A stretch of DNA of 64,000 bases from Pedobacter rhizosphaerae (GCF_900111155.1 NZ_FOGG01000005.1:1-64000), one strand, 5' to 3'; shown: positions 18,943 to 27,787, numbered from the stretch's first letter. The notes: generated from the sequence alone by a model not told the origin. Translations and numbers: made by a program.

Positions 18943-18970
18943 TATGGCATAGTAATAACATACTGCCATA
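18943..18970. promoter_or_regulatory. Candidate operator upstream of the FtsX permease gene
   Basis: TATGGCA (18943-18949) and TGCCATA (18964-18970) form a 7-base dyad with a 14-base spacer, placed over the expected -33 region of the permease promoter. A regulator site is inferred from position and symmetry only. Confidence 0.4.
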
Positions 18971-18978
18971 AAATTAAT

Positions 18979-18986
18979 TAGTTTTG
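18979..18986 (+). promoter_or_regulatory. -7 promoter box for the FtsX permease gene
   Basis: TAGTTTTG, an exact TAnnTTTG match, giving a leader of about 40 bases. No good TTTG upstream; the dyad at 18943-18970 sits there instead. Confidence 0.55.
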
Positions 18987-19033
18987 AGCATAAACTGTAA
19001 CCTTTTTACATGGAAGGTGTCTAAACCACAATT

Positions 19034-20278
19034 ATGATAATTTTTAGGCTAATAGGCGAGAGTTTCCGTTTTGCATTTGATGCACTGCGCCAGAACAAGT
19101 TACGTACAATGTTGTCTTTACTGGCAATTACCATTGGTATCTTTACTATTATTGCTGTTTTTTCGGCAGTAGATACCTTTAGAAACAAGTTGCAGGCGAG
19201 TGTAGATAAATTGGGTTCAAACACAATTTATGTTCAAAAATGGCCTTGGAGTTTTAGCGATAATTATCCCTGGTGGAAATACATGAACCGCCCTCAGCCT
19301 TCTCAACGTGATTTTGTGGCGCTCAGAGAGCGGATGGAAAATGCACAGGGTATCACTTTTGAGATTTCAACCAGCGATAGAACCATCAAATACAGAAGTA
19401 GTTCTGTTGAAGGGATATCCATCTGGGCTGCTTCGCAGGATTTTAATAAAACCTGGAATTTTGAATTGCAGGATGGTCGCTATTTTACTGAAAATGAAAG
19501 TAATAATGGTTCTCCGGTATGTATATTGGGCGCTGATATAGCAGATGGACTTTTTAACGGTGAAGCCCCTGTGGGTAAACAAGTCCAGATTTTAGGTAGA
19601 AGACTCACGGTTGTGGGGATATTCAAGAAGGAAGGTGAAGATATGTTGGGTACTTCTCTGGATAAAAATGTAAATATACCTATCAATTTTGCCAAAGGGG
19701 TTCTGGATGTTCAAAGTGATCGTTACGGACCACAAATTACGGTAAGGGGCACAGATAAAGTATCTTTAGAGGAAGTGGAGAGCGAGTTAAGAGGCTTAAT
19801 GCGTTCTATCCATCGGCTTAAACCAGGAGAAGAAGATGACTTTGCTTTAAATAAAACAACAATTATCTCCAATCAGCTGGATTCCATGTTCAAAATGGTC
19901 AATATTGCCGGATGGATTATAGGTGGGTTTTCAATTTTAGTGGGTGGTTTCAGTATTGCTAATATCATGTTCGTTTCTGTAAAGGAGCGAACCAACATCA
20001 TTGGTATTCAGAAGTCTTTAGGTGCCAAGAATTATTTTATTCTGCTTCAATTTATTTTCGAATCCATTACACTATGCTTAATGGGTGGTGCACTGGGGTT
20101 GATTCTGGTGTACCTGGGTACTGTTATCCTAGATCAGGTAGCTGATGTACAAGTGGTACTTGGATTGGCCAATATAAACCTTGGCGTTTGGATTTCGGTG
20201 ATTATCGGCACAATATCAGGTTTCTGGCCCGCTTATTCAGCTTCCAGGTTAGATCCGGTTGAAGCGATCAGGAGTTAG
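19034..20278 (+). CDS. MacB/FtsX-type ABC transporter permease
   Basis: 414 residues. One N-terminal membrane helix (about residues 20-45, LSLLAITIGIFTIIAVF), a large periplasmic MacB-PCD domain (about 45-280), and three C-terminal helices of the FtsX domain (about 285-410), ending with PAYSASRLDPVEAIRS, which is typical for MacB permeases. It may export or extract a lipid, lipoprotein or peptide. No ATPase is adjacent; the one at 15.0 kb is a candidate. Confidence 0.92.
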   Translation: MIIFRLIGESFRFAFDALRQNKLRTMLSLLAITIGIFTIIAVFSAVDTFRNKLQASVDKLGSNTIYVQKWPWSFSDNYPWWKYMNRPQPSQRDFVALRERMENAQGITFEISTSDRTIKYRSSSVEGISIWAASQDFNKTWNFELQDGRYFTENESNNGSPVCILGADIADGLFNGEAPVGKQVQILGRRLTVVGIFKKEGEDMLGTSLDKNVNIPINFAKGVLDVQSDRYGPQITVRGTDKVSLEEVESELRGLMRSIHRLKPGEEDDFALNKTTIISNQLDSMFKMVNIAGWIIGGFSILVGGFSIANIMFVSVKERTNIIGIQKSLGAKNYFILLQFIFESITLCLMGGALGLILVYLGTVILDQVADVQVVLGLANINLGVWISVIIGTISGFWPAYSASRLDPVEAIRS

Positions 20279-20280
20279 GT

Positions 20281-20459
20281 TTTTTAGTGTCTAGTATCTA
20301 GTATCAAGTATCAAGTATCGAGTATCAAGTATAAAGACCGGGTGCCTACTCGTTAAGTACTTAAGGCGAGTTAGGAACTTATGGTGGTTCGCTAGCTCAA
20401 TATCAACTTTAAACTTTCAACTTTTTACGTTCAACTTTAAACTTTAAACTTTAAACCCT
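20281..20459. repeat. Two heptamer tracts between the permease and aminotransferase genes
   Basis: From 20286 seven units of 7 bases follow in register: AGTGTCT, AGTATCT, AGTATCA, AGTATCA, AGTATCG, AGTATCA, AGTATAA. From 20405 to 20455 a second tract repeats AACTTTA/AACTTTC. Between them is a perfect 12-base palindrome TTAAGTACTTAA (near 20353). The gap is convergent. Confidence 0.9.
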
Positions 20460-20475
20460 TTTAGTATCAAAAAAA

Positions 20476-20505
20476 ATCCCCGTTAAAAGTAATTTCAACG
20501 GGGAT
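20476..20505 (-). terminator. Terminator after the aminotransferase gene
   Basis: ATCCCCGTT (20476-20484) pairs with AACGGGGAT (20497-20505); on the minus strand a run of eight T follows. Confidence 0.92.
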
Positions 20506-20527
20506 CTTATATTTAAAAGGTTTCCTG

Positions 20528-21724
20528 TTATGCCAGTTTGCCTAATGCCTCTCTGATTCTTCTTAAGGCTTCAGTTAAGCTTTCATCTGATGCTGCATAA
20601 GATAAGCGAATATAATTGTCGTTTCCGAAAGAATCGCCGCCTACAGTAGCCACATGGCCAACGTTTAGTAAGTAGAGGGCCAAATCAGCAGAATTTTTAA
20701 TTACGTTTCCATCTGCATCCTTTTTTCCGAAAAATGAACTGATTTCAGGGAAGAAATAAAATGCACCTTCCGGAAGGTTGGTTTTTACGCCTGGGATATC
20801 GTTTAACAAGTTGTAAACTAGCTCTCTGCGACGGGTAAATGCTTTTTTCATTTCCAATACGCTTTCAAGTCCTTGCTCGTAAGCCACAATACCAGCTCTT
20901 TGCGCAATAGAACAAGTTCCAGAGGTAGTTTGCCCCTGTAGTTTATCATTAGCTGCTGCAATCTCTTTATTTGCTGCAATGTAGCCTAATCTCCAGCCGG
21001 TCATTGCAAAGGCTTTAGAGAAACCGTTTACAATAATTACGCGGTCTTTAATGCTTTCAAATTGTGCAATGGATTCATGTTGATCAACAAAGTTGATGTG
21101 TTCATAAATTTCATCAGAAAGGATATAGATGTTTGGATGTTTTTCAAAAACTTTAACCAATGCTGCCAGTTCTTCCTTGTTATATACCGAACCTGTAGGG
21201 TTACAAGGTGAGGAGAACATAAACAATTTTGATTTTGGCGTAATGGCAGCTTCTAATTGCTCCGGAGTGATTTTGAAGTTACTTTCAATATCTGTATTAA
21301 TAAAAACAGATTTTCCTTCGGCAAGCGTTACCATTTCAGAGTAAGATACCCAGTATGGTGTAGGAATAATCACTTCGTCTTCCGGATCGATTAAGGTTAA
21401 GATCACATTCGAAAGCGATTGCTTGGCACCTGTAGAAACTACAATTTGAGAAATGTCGTAGTCCAGATTGTTTTCCGTTTTAAGCTTGTTTACAATAGCT
21501 TGGCGCAAATCAGGGTATCCTGGTACTGGAGAATAACGCGTGTAGTTCTCGTCTAACGCTTTTTTTGCTGCATTTTTAACATGCTCTGGCGTATTAAAAT
21601 CGGGTTCGCCAACGCTTAAGCTAATAACATTAATTCCTTTAGCAGCTAATTCGCGGCCAAGTTTAGTCATTTTAAGCGTTGCAGATTCTGAAAGATTGTT
21701 GATTCTTTGTGATAAGGTGCTCAT
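20528..21724 (-). CDS. Pyridoxal phosphate aminotransferase, class I (aspartate aminotransferase type)
   Basis: 398 residues from MSTLSQRINNLSESATLKM; an in-frame start 24 codons earlier is possible but gives a non-family extension. The fold type I marks are clear: SVGEPDFNTPEH, SSPCNPTGSVY, LSDEIYEHI and the cofactor lysine in NGFSKAFAMTGWRLGY. Most like the AspC/AspB group (subgroup I-gamma), which moves the amino group between aspartate and 2-oxoglutarate. A good terminator closes the gene. Confidence 0.93.
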   Translation of the reverse strand: MSTLSQRINNLSESATLKMTKLGRELAAKGINVISLSVGEPDFNTPEHVKNAAKKALDENYTRYSPVPGYPDLRQAIVNKLKTENNLDYDISQIVVSTGAKQSLSNVILTLIDPEDEVIIPTPYWVSYSEMVTLAEGKSVFINTDIESNFKITPEQLEAAITPKSKLFMFSSPCNPTGSVYNKEELAALVKVFEKHPNIYILSDEIYEHINFVDQHESIAQFESIKDRVIIVNGFSKAFAMTGWRLGYIAANKEIAAANDKLQGQTTSGTCSIAQRAGIVAYEQGLESVLEMKKAFTRRRELVYNLLNDIPGVKTNLPEGAFYFFPEISSFFGKKDADGNVIKNSADLALYLLNVGHVATVGGDSFGNDNYIRLSYAASDESLTEALRRIREALGKLA

Positions 21725-21839
21725 GGTTAATTGCTTTGAGCGCAAATATATAAACCAAATATTATTCTGCACTAAAAAAGCCATAGTTTTTATCATTTAT
21801 TTTAGGCGATAAGCGTATTTTTGACAAAAAAATATTCTT

Positions 21840-22826
21840 GTGTCGGTAAAAAAGAGAGCTATATTAATTTCCTTGCTGGTGAGTGTGCTGTTGATGTTAG
21901 CTAAATTTGCCGCCTATTTTATCACCGGATCTAATGCTATCTTAACTGATGCAGCAGAAAGTATAGTTAACGTTATTGCCGGAAGCTTTGCTTTCTACAG
22001 TATTTACCTGAGCACCCAGCCACGGGATGAAAATCACCCTTACGGGCATGGAAAGGTGGAGTTTTTCTCTGCTTTTGTGGAGGGAATCCTGATTTTGATC
22101 GCAGGTGTAGTCATTATTTTTAAATCTTCCTACAACCTGATTTACCCGCATGCTTTAGGACAATTATTACAGGGAACAGTAATTATTGGGGTAACCGGTA
22201 TTGTTAATATGATTGTAGGGCTTTATCTGATTAAAGTAGGTAATGATGAGCACTCCATTACGCTAAAGGCAGATGGAAGGCATTTATTAACCGACACCTA
22301 TACCAGTATTGCTATTGTTGTGGGCCTGGTGTTGATTCAGCTAACAAATATTATTTGGTTAGATAGTTTACTTTCTATCCTGGTGGGATTCTACATCGTT
22401 TATTCTGGCTATAAGCTCACCAGAGGCTCTGTTGGCGGATTGATGGATGAAAGTGATTTCACGCTGGTAGAAGAAGTAGTGGAGGTTTTACAAAAAAACC
22501 GGCATAGGCCCTGGATTGATGTGCATAACCTGCGCACCCAGCAATATGGGCCTGAATTCCATATTGATTGCCATGTTACCTTGCCTTATTATTTTGATTT
22601 AAATAAGGTACATAAAGAAATTTCCCAGATTGATGAGCTGATTAATAAAAGTGGTGTAAGAAAGGCCGAATTGTTTATCCATGCCGATCCTTGCCTGCCC
22701 GCATGTTGTCATTATTGCCATATGAGTGATTGTCCGGTGAGATCGGAGCCTTTTAAAGCTGAAATTGTCTGGACTCCGGAAATTGTAATCAAGAATAAAA
22801 AACATTTCGAAAATGAGCTACTTTAA
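21840..22826 (+). CDS. Cation diffusion facilitator family metal transporter with a Cys/His-rich tail
   Basis: 328 residues, starting at a GTG. Six membrane helices in the first 210 residues with the metal-site pattern TDAAESIVN and HPYGHGKVEF, then a cytosolic C-terminal domain. It would export Zn, Fe, Mn or similar. After the C-terminal domain comes a tail CLPACCHYCHMSDCPVR (about residue 285) with five Cys and two His, an extra likely metal-binding piece. Its last 14 bases overlap the NUDIX gene. Confidence 0.92.
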   Translation: MSVKKRAILISLLVSVLLMLAKFAAYFITGSNAILTDAAESIVNVIAGSFAFYSIYLSTQPRDENHPYGHGKVEFFSAFVEGILILIAGVVIIFKSSYNLIYPHALGQLLQGTVIIGVTGIVNMIVGLYLIKVGNDEHSITLKADGRHLLTDTYTSIAIVVGLVLIQLTNIIWLDSLLSILVGFYIVYSGYKLTRGSVGGLMDESDFTLVEEVVEVLQKNRHRPWIDVHNLRTQQYGPEFHIDCHVTLPYYFDLNKVHKEISQIDELINKSGVRKAELFIHADPCLPACCHYCHMSDCPVRSEPFKAEIVWTPEIVIKNKKHFENELL

Positions 22827-23265
22827 TGTAAGGGTATACGGCCTTTTAATCAATGCAAAGAATGAAGTTTTAGTTAGTGATGAAGAGGAGTATGGCTTTC
22901 GTTTTAGTAAATTTCCTGGTGGCGGTTTAGAATTGGGAGAAGGATTAATTGATGGCCTTAAGCGTGAGTTTATAGAGGAATGTCAGGCAGAAATAGAAGT
23001 ACTTTCTCATTTTTATACTACTGATTTTTATGAAAAATCTTCCTTTAATGATAGTCAGGTAATCAGTGTTTATTATTTGGTGAAGGAAAAAGCTCCTTTG
23101 CAATTGGCTTTTAAGGATAAGATTTACGATTTCGATGCGGAAGGAGAGGTTCTTCAGGCTTTTCGCTGGGTTAACATTGCAACACTTTCTCTTGATGAAA
23201 TTACTTTTAGGACAGATAAAACCGTTGCCCAGCTATTAAAGAATAAATTTGCGGTTCAGTATTAA
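22813..23265 (+). CDS. NUDIX hydrolase
   Basis: 150 residues. The NUDIX box is GGGLELGEGLIDGLKREFIEE with the core REFIEE (about residues 36-58). It would hydrolyse a nucleoside diphosphate linked compound; the substrate is not evident. It overlaps the transporter gene by 14 bases, so it is translated from the same transcript. Confidence 0.9.
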   Translation: MSYFNVRVYGLLINAKNEVLVSDEEEYGFRFSKFPGGGLELGEGLIDGLKREFIEECQAEIEVLSHFYTTDFYEKSSFNDSQVISVYYLVKEKAPLQLAFKDKIYDFDAEGEVLQAFRWVNIATLSLDEITFRTDKTVAQLLKNKFAVQY

Positions 23266-23292
23266 TCATATCCTGTTTTAAATCAGTACATC

Positions 23293-24573
23293 ATGTCGTC
23301 AATTTCTAATCTTAGTTTAGCTGAACGCGATAAAAAGGTAATCTGGCACCCTTACACACAAATGAAGGATGCATTGCCTCACATCCCCATTGTGAAAGGA
23401 GAAGGCGTATATGTTTTTGATGAAAATGGCAAACGGTATATTGATGCAGTTTCTTCCTGGTGGGTAAATATTCATGGTCATTCGCATCCTTATATTGCAA
23501 AAAAGGTAACTGAACAATTGACAACTTTGGAGCATGTTATTTTTGCGGGTTTTACTCATGAACCAGCGGTTTTGCTTGCAGAGCGACTTTTACCCTTACT
23601 TCCCGGGAAACAGGAAAGGGTTTTTTATACTGATAACGGCTCTACGGCAGTAGAAGTGGCCTTAAAGATGTGCTTACAGTATTGGGATAATTTAGGTAAC
23701 CCAAAAACAAAGATACTGGCCTTTAAAAATGCTTACCACGGCGATACCTTTGGCGCCATGTCGGTAAGTGGAAGAAGTATTTTTACCGATGCATTTAACA
23801 GCCTGCTATTTGATGTGGAGTTTATCGAACTCCCAAATGAAGAGAATATTAGTGATCTTGTTAAATATATTTCCAGCCTCCAGAATACTAGCTGTTTCAT
23901 TTTTGAACCTCTAATTTTAGGGTCGGGGGGGATGTTGATGTATGAAGCAAAATACCTGGATCAGTTGATCTTAGCTTGCCAGAAGAACGATATTTTAACT
24001 ATAGCTGATGAGGTAATGACTGGTTTTGGTAGAACAGGAACTTATTTCGCTTGCGAGCAACTTCATCACAAACCCGATATATTTTGTTTGAGCAAGGGTT
24101 TAACCGGAGGAACTATGCCTTTGGGTGTTACAACTTGTACTGTTGATATTTTTAATGCCTTTTTGAGTGACGATAAGTTGAAAACCTTATACCATGGGCA
24201 TTCTTTTACGGCGAATCCGATTGCATGTGTGGCCGCATTGGCCAGTTTAGACCTCTTGTTGGAAAACACCACTTTAGAAAACATTCAAAGGATCTCAGCC
24301 CGGCACGCACTTTTTTTAAAGCAAATAGAAGGACACAAAAAAGTAAAGTCTGTTCGGCAAACGGGAACTATTATTGCCATAGAATGGAACACTGAGCAGG
24401 GAACTTCTTATTTAAGTAATCACCGCAATCAGCTGTATGCCTATTTTTTAGAGAGAGGTATAATTTTGAGGCCCTTAGGAAATATCATTTATATCCTGGC
24501 TCCCTATGTTATCAAGGATACGGACCTGGATTACATTTACGACACCATAAAAGCCGCCTTGGAAGAAATTTAA
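23293..24573 (+). CDS. bioA: Adenosylmethionine-8-amino-7-oxononanoate aminotransferase
   Basis: 426 residues. The start VIWHPYTQMKDALPHIPIVK and SSWWVNIHGHSHP are typical of BioA, which uses SAM as amino donor in biotin synthesis. The cofactor lysine is in FCLSKGLTGGTMPLGVT, and GHSFTANPIACVAAL follows. No other bio genes are nearby. It follows the NUDIX gene by 27 bases, and a hairpin separates it from the convergent SRPBCC gene. Confidence 0.95.
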   Translation: MSSISNLSLAERDKKVIWHPYTQMKDALPHIPIVKGEGVYVFDENGKRYIDAVSSWWVNIHGHSHPYIAKKVTEQLTTLEHVIFAGFTHEPAVLLAERLLPLLPGKQERVFYTDNGSTAVEVALKMCLQYWDNLGNPKTKILAFKNAYHGDTFGAMSVSGRSIFTDAFNSLLFDVEFIELPNEENISDLVKYISSLQNTSCFIFEPLILGSGGMLMYEAKYLDQLILACQKNDILTIADEVMTGFGRTGTYFACEQLHHKPDIFCLSKGLTGGTMPLGVTTCTVDIFNAFLSDDKLKTLYHGHSFTANPIACVAALASLDLLLENTTLENIQRISARHALFLKQIEGHKKVKSVRQTGTIIAIEWNTEQGTSYLSNHRNQLYAYFLERGIILRPLGNIIYILAPYVIKDTDLDYIYDTIKAALEEI

Positions 24574-24577
24574 AATA

Positions 24578-24605
24578 GATGAAGAATCGCCAAAGATTCT
24601 TCATC
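24578..24605. terminator. Hairpin between convergent bioA and SRPBCC genes
   Basis: GATGAAGAATC (24578-24588) pairs perfectly with GATTCTTCATC (24595-24605), 6-base loop. T-rich sequence follows on the minus strand. It lies in a 43-base convergent gap, so it may end both transcripts. Confidence 0.85.
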
Positions 24606-24616
24606 CGTAATTAATG

Positions 24617-25048
24617 TTATTCGTTTTCCAGGTATTTTTTAAGGGCATCATTTACAAAGTAAGTCCATCCACCAACAAAACTGGTTTTAGCGAAATCAGG
24701 ACCATTTTCAGCAAATGTTTCTAATCCTTCATGAGTAAGTTTAAGCAATGTTTTTTCTCCATGGTCAAAGAGTTCCCAACTTACGGTTGAGTTTCCTGGA
24801 TAACCATCGTAGCGCCAGGTATAAGCGATTTTTTTTCCTTCAATAACTTCTACCACTTCGCATAAGTGCAGGTATTGAGGGCCATCTTCCGGGCCGCCAG
24901 AAAATTCAAATTTAAAGCCTACTTCAGGTTTAAATTCTTCCAGTTTAAAATACCAGGACTTTAATGCTTCATTTTGAGTTAATGCAGTCCAAACCTTTTC
25001 AATTGGCGCATTGTAAACACGTTCTACAATAACAGGGTCGTTTTTCAT
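24617..25048 (-). CDS. SRPBCC / AHSA1-like START fold protein
   Basis: 143 residues with the typical AHSA1 start (VIVERVYNAPIEKVWTALTQ) and pattern GGPEDGPQYLHLCEV, AYTWRYDGYPG and the C-terminal GGWTYFVNDALKKYLE. The fold binds a hydrophobic ligand. It follows the ArsR-type regulator by 32 bases in one operon, a pairing common across bacteria. The ligand is unknown. Confidence 0.9.
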   Translation of the reverse strand: MKNDPVIVERVYNAPIEKVWTALTQNEALKSWYFKLEEFKPEVGFKFEFSGGPEDGPQYLHLCEVVEVIEGKKIAYTWRYDGYPGNSTVSWELFDHGEKTLLKLTHEGLETFAENGPDFAKTSFVGGWTYFVNDALKKYLENE

Positions 25049-25080
25049 AATTTATGATTTTAATGAATCAGATTATTGAA

Positions 25081-25392
25081 TTATTTATCCTTTTGATTTA
25101 AGTGCTGTTCGAGTGCGTCTAATTTCTTATTCCAGAATATGCTGTACTGTTCAATCCATTTAGCAACTTCCTGAAGTTTCTTGAATTCCATTTGGCAGTA
25201 TCGATCTCTCCCTTCTTGCGTGATGGTAATTAGGCCGCATTCTTCGAGTAATTTGATATGCTGCGAAATGGCCGGTCTGCTGATATCAAATTGATTGGCA
25301 ATCGCATTTAGATTCAGCTTTTTATGCGCAATTAACTGGATTATTTCTCTTCTGGTTGGATCTGCAATGGCTTGAAATACATCTCGTCTCAT
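25081..25392 (-). CDS. ArsR-family winged-helix regulator (SdpR-like)
   Basis: 103 residues. MRRDVFQAIADPTRREIIQL is the classical ArsR start; the recognition helix is FDISRPAISQHIKLLEECGL. No Cys-based metal site is seen, which fits the non-metal SdpR group. It should bind the inverted repeats just upstream and repress its own operon with the SRPBCC gene. Confidence 0.93.
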   Translation of the reverse strand: MRRDVFQAIADPTRREIIQLIAHKKLNLNAIANQFDISRPAISQHIKLLEECGLITITQEGRDRYCQMEFKKLQEVAKWIEQYSIFWNKKLDALEQHLNQKDK

Positions 25393-25408
25393 CTCGTTTA
25401 AAATAAAA

Positions 25409-25454
25409 GCGTAAGCAATTACTTACGAATATAAGTGTAAGTAATTGCTTACGC
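25409..25454 (-). promoter_or_regulatory. Operator-promoter of the ArsR-SRPBCC operon
   Basis: Two copies of the palindrome GTAAG-N6-CTTAC (25411-25426 and 25437-25452) face each other as an 18-base perfect inverted repeat with 10 bases between. On the minus strand TTTG, 20 bases and TATATTCG form a promoter whose -7 box lies in the central 10 bases and whose -33 box touches the distal palindrome. Repressor binding would therefore cover both boxes. Confidence 0.8.
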
Positions 25455-25474
25455 AAAATAATGAGGATCTTTTT

Positions 25475-25891
25475 TTATCCCAGGGGCATTTTACTCCAAT
25501 CCATGTAGAGCAAGCTCCATCTTTGTCCGTCTAGGTCCGTAAAGCCACATCCATACATCCAGCCATCTTTAAAGCCAGGTTCTGCATATAGCGTTCCGCC
25601 TGCTTCCAATACTTTTTGAGCCATTTCATCAACCTCCTCTACACTTTCTGCATCGATAGAAAAAAGCACTTCTGTTCCTGAACGTTCATTGGAAAGTTTC
25701 GCACCAACAAAAGATTCGTAAAGCTGCTGTTCGAAAAGCATCAGCACGAAATTATTATCACCGATAAAGAAAGATGCGGAATCGGGCCTGCTTCCATATT
25801 CCAGATTGAGTTTGAACCCTAATTTAGAAAAGAAAGTTTTTGATTTACTGATGTCTTTAACGGGTAAGTTCAGCCAAATTGATTTAGTCAT
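25475..25891 (-). CDS. VOC family (glyoxalase/bleomycin resistance-like) protein
   Basis: 138 residues. IWLNLPVKDISKSKTFFSKLGF is the usual first VOC half, and GFTDLDGQRWSLLYMD the second. Similar proteins occur beside SRPBCC and ArsR genes. Enzyme or binding protein cannot be told. Monocistronic. Confidence 0.87.
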   Translation of the reverse strand: MTKSIWLNLPVKDISKSKTFFSKLGFKLNLEYGSRPDSASFFIGDNNFVLMLFEQQLYESFVGAKLSNERSGTEVLFSIDAESVEEVDEMAQKVLEAGGTLYAEPGFKDGWMYGCGFTDLDGQRWSLLYMDWSKMPLG

Positions 25892-25993
25892 GATTTTGAG
25901 ATTTGATTGATGTAAAGTTACAAGAGTCTAATCTTCTTTTAGATGACCAAAGGCGAAAAAAGAAAGGGGGATTTAGGACAATTATTGGAAAAT

Positions 25994-26329
25994 TCAGATT
26001 TCGTATTTACTGGCTAAATTCTTAGGCGCTACATTACGGTAGGATAGGGTTAAGGCATCTTGAATGATTTCAGTGGGTAGGTCTGCCAGTTCAAAGATAG
26101 TCCAGCCTTGCCTTCCCCAGGCACCAGTTGCAGGATATATTTGTTTGGGCTTGAATGTACAAAATACAGACTGGTCAATTTCTGTTAACTTAAAGGATGC
26201 TTTCAGGGTTTTCTCATCAAGGGTTGCTATAATTTTTTTCTTTACCCTGAAGGAGGTTTTTTCAAAGTGCGGTTGCTCAGTTACTTCTTCAAATGCTAAA
26301 GCCAGGTTTTTAAATGTTGAAGCGGTCAT
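25994..26329 (-). CDS. MmcQ/YjbR family DNA-binding-like protein
   Basis: 111 residues with ALAFEEVTEQPHFEKTSFRV at the start and GRQGWTIFELADLPTEIIQDAL followed by LSYRNVAPK, the YjbR/CyaY-like pattern. The role of the family is unclear. It lies with other small single-domain proteins (VOC, SRPBCC). Confidence 0.85.
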   Translation of the reverse strand: MTASTFKNLALAFEEVTEQPHFEKTSFRVKKKIIATLDEKTLKASFKLTEIDQSVFCTFKPKQIYPATGAWGRQGWTIFELADLPTEIIQDALTLSYRNVAPKNLASKYEI

Positions 26330-26383
26330 ATATATTGAATTAGTAATGAAGTTTAAAAAAATATCTTACCTGCAATTCCACAA

Positions 26384-27757
26384 TTATAGCTTAAATAGCT
26401 TCTGTGGATTTTGTTCTGCGTGACTTAAAATCAGATTCAGAATATAATTATTGGATGGATATACGGAAAGACTATCTTTAACTGGTTCCAGACCGTCGGA
26501 AAGATAATTTTTGTCTCTAAAATATCCCATTCCGAAGAACTTGCCATTTTCTACCACGAGGCAACTCAATTCTTCTTCTTCTCTACCTTCATCTACTAAA
26601 GCAAAGCTCGGTTGAGCACGCTGAATATCCTGCAGCGCTGCGTTTAATTTTTTATTGTATACCGCTACGGTTTGAATACTGCTACAAGCGCCAAAGCACT
26701 GTCCGTTTTCATGGGCAACGCATTTGCTGAATTTTTTTTGAAGGTAGCATAACTTTGCACAAAGCTGGTATTTTTCTACCATCTGATTGAGGAAATTATA
26801 ACCTTCCAGCAAGCTGTTAAAGCTTTGAAGCGATCTGTTATTGGTGTGGTGTTTGTCTATTGCGAGACGTAAATAACCATTTTGATCTTCAAAAATGCAT
26901 AGGTCATATTTATGCTCATAGCGTTTCATAGCCCGGTTATTTTCTGGCCAAAGCCGCTTTATCTCATGTGCCTCTAGTATTAAAGCCATCAGTTCTGTAC
27001 CACAGGTTACATAATCTACATGGTGAATGGTGCGTAAGAAATCCTGGCGCTGCTTATTAGGCTTGTTACCTGTGAAATGGCTGAAAACCCGCTTTCTCAA
27101 ATCCTTGGCCTTTCCTACGTAGATAATCTTACCTTTTCGGTCTTTAAAATAATAAACACCAGGTTGCTGAGGCAAGTTTAAAATAACTTTTTTATCCAGG
27201 TGAGGAGGCAAGACTTGCTCTTTTGATGTTTTTTTTAGCATTTCAGCAATCAGGCCTTCCTGATCTGTTTCTAAAAGCATATTAAACAAAATGCTGGTAG
27301 CATCAGCATCGCCGGCCGCCCGGTGACGGTTATGGATGGGGATTTGCAAAGCGCTGCAAAGTTTTCCTAAGCCATATGAACTTTTACCAGGTAAAAGTTT
27401 GCGGCTAAGCCTTACAGTGCATAGTTTTCTACAGTTTAATTCGTATCCGTAAAGAGATAAGTGATGCCTGAGGAAAGAATAATCAAAATTGACATTATGG
27501 GCTACAAATACCTTATCATGAAGGAGTTGGTGTATTTGAAACGCTACCTCTTCAAATGCTGGTGCATCAGCAAGCATGGCATTATCAATACCGGTAAGTG
27601 CAGTAATGTAAACTGGTATTTCTCGTTTGGGGTTAATCAGTGTTGTATACCGTTCTACCACTTCATTACCATCATGTATATTAATTGCAACTTCTGTAAT
27701 GGCATTCGCCGAAGCGTGGCCTCCAGTGGTTTCAATATCTACAATGGCGTATAACAT
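26384..27757 (-). CDS. DnaQ-like exonuclease fused to a GIY-YIG (UvrC/Cho-like) nuclease
   Basis: 457 residues. Residues 1-170 are a DEDDh 3'-5' exonuclease: VDIETTG, NVNFDYSFLR and HRAAGDADAT carry the acidic and His residues. Residues about 195-275 are a GIY-YIG domain: PGVYYFKDRKGKIIYVGKAK and LRKRVFSHF. The rest resembles the UvrC-homology part of Cho with a Cys-rich stretch (CAKLCYLQKKFSKC). A role in DNA repair is likely. This architecture is known in several phyla. A promoter lies 23 bases upstream. Confidence 0.93.
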   Translation of the reverse strand: MLYAIVDIETTGGHASANAITEVAINIHDGNEVVERYTTLINPKREIPVYITALTGIDNAMLADAPAFEEVAFQIHQLLHDKVFVAHNVNFDYSFLRHHLSLYGYELNCRKLCTVRLSRKLLPGKSSYGLGKLCSALQIPIHNRHRAAGDADATSILFNMLLETDQEGLIAEMLKKTSKEQVLPPHLDKKVILNLPQQPGVYYFKDRKGKIIYVGKAKDLRKRVFSHFTGNKPNKQRQDFLRTIHHVDYVTCGTELMALILEAHEIKRLWPENNRAMKRYEHKYDLCIFEDQNGYLRLAIDKHHTNNRSLQSFNSLLEGYNFLNQMVEKYQLCAKLCYLQKKFSKCVAHENGQCFGACSSIQTVAVYNKKLNAALQDIQRAQPSFALVDEGREEEELSCLVVENGKFFGMGYFRDKNYLSDGLEPVKDSLSVYPSNNYILNLILSHAEQNPQKLFKL

Positions 27758-27779
27758 ATTCTGTATAAAAAATGAAATA

Positions 27780-27787
27780 CAAATTTA
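27780..27787 (-). promoter_or_regulatory. -7 promoter box for the DnaQ/GIY-YIG gene
   Basis: TAAATTTG on the minus strand, an exact match, with TTTC in place of TTTG 19 bases further upstream. Confidence 0.6.

Noticed and set aside
15002..20278. MacB ATPase and permease as one operon
   Set aside because: Genes on the minus strand (ispD, queA) lie between them; a functional pairing is only a suggestion.
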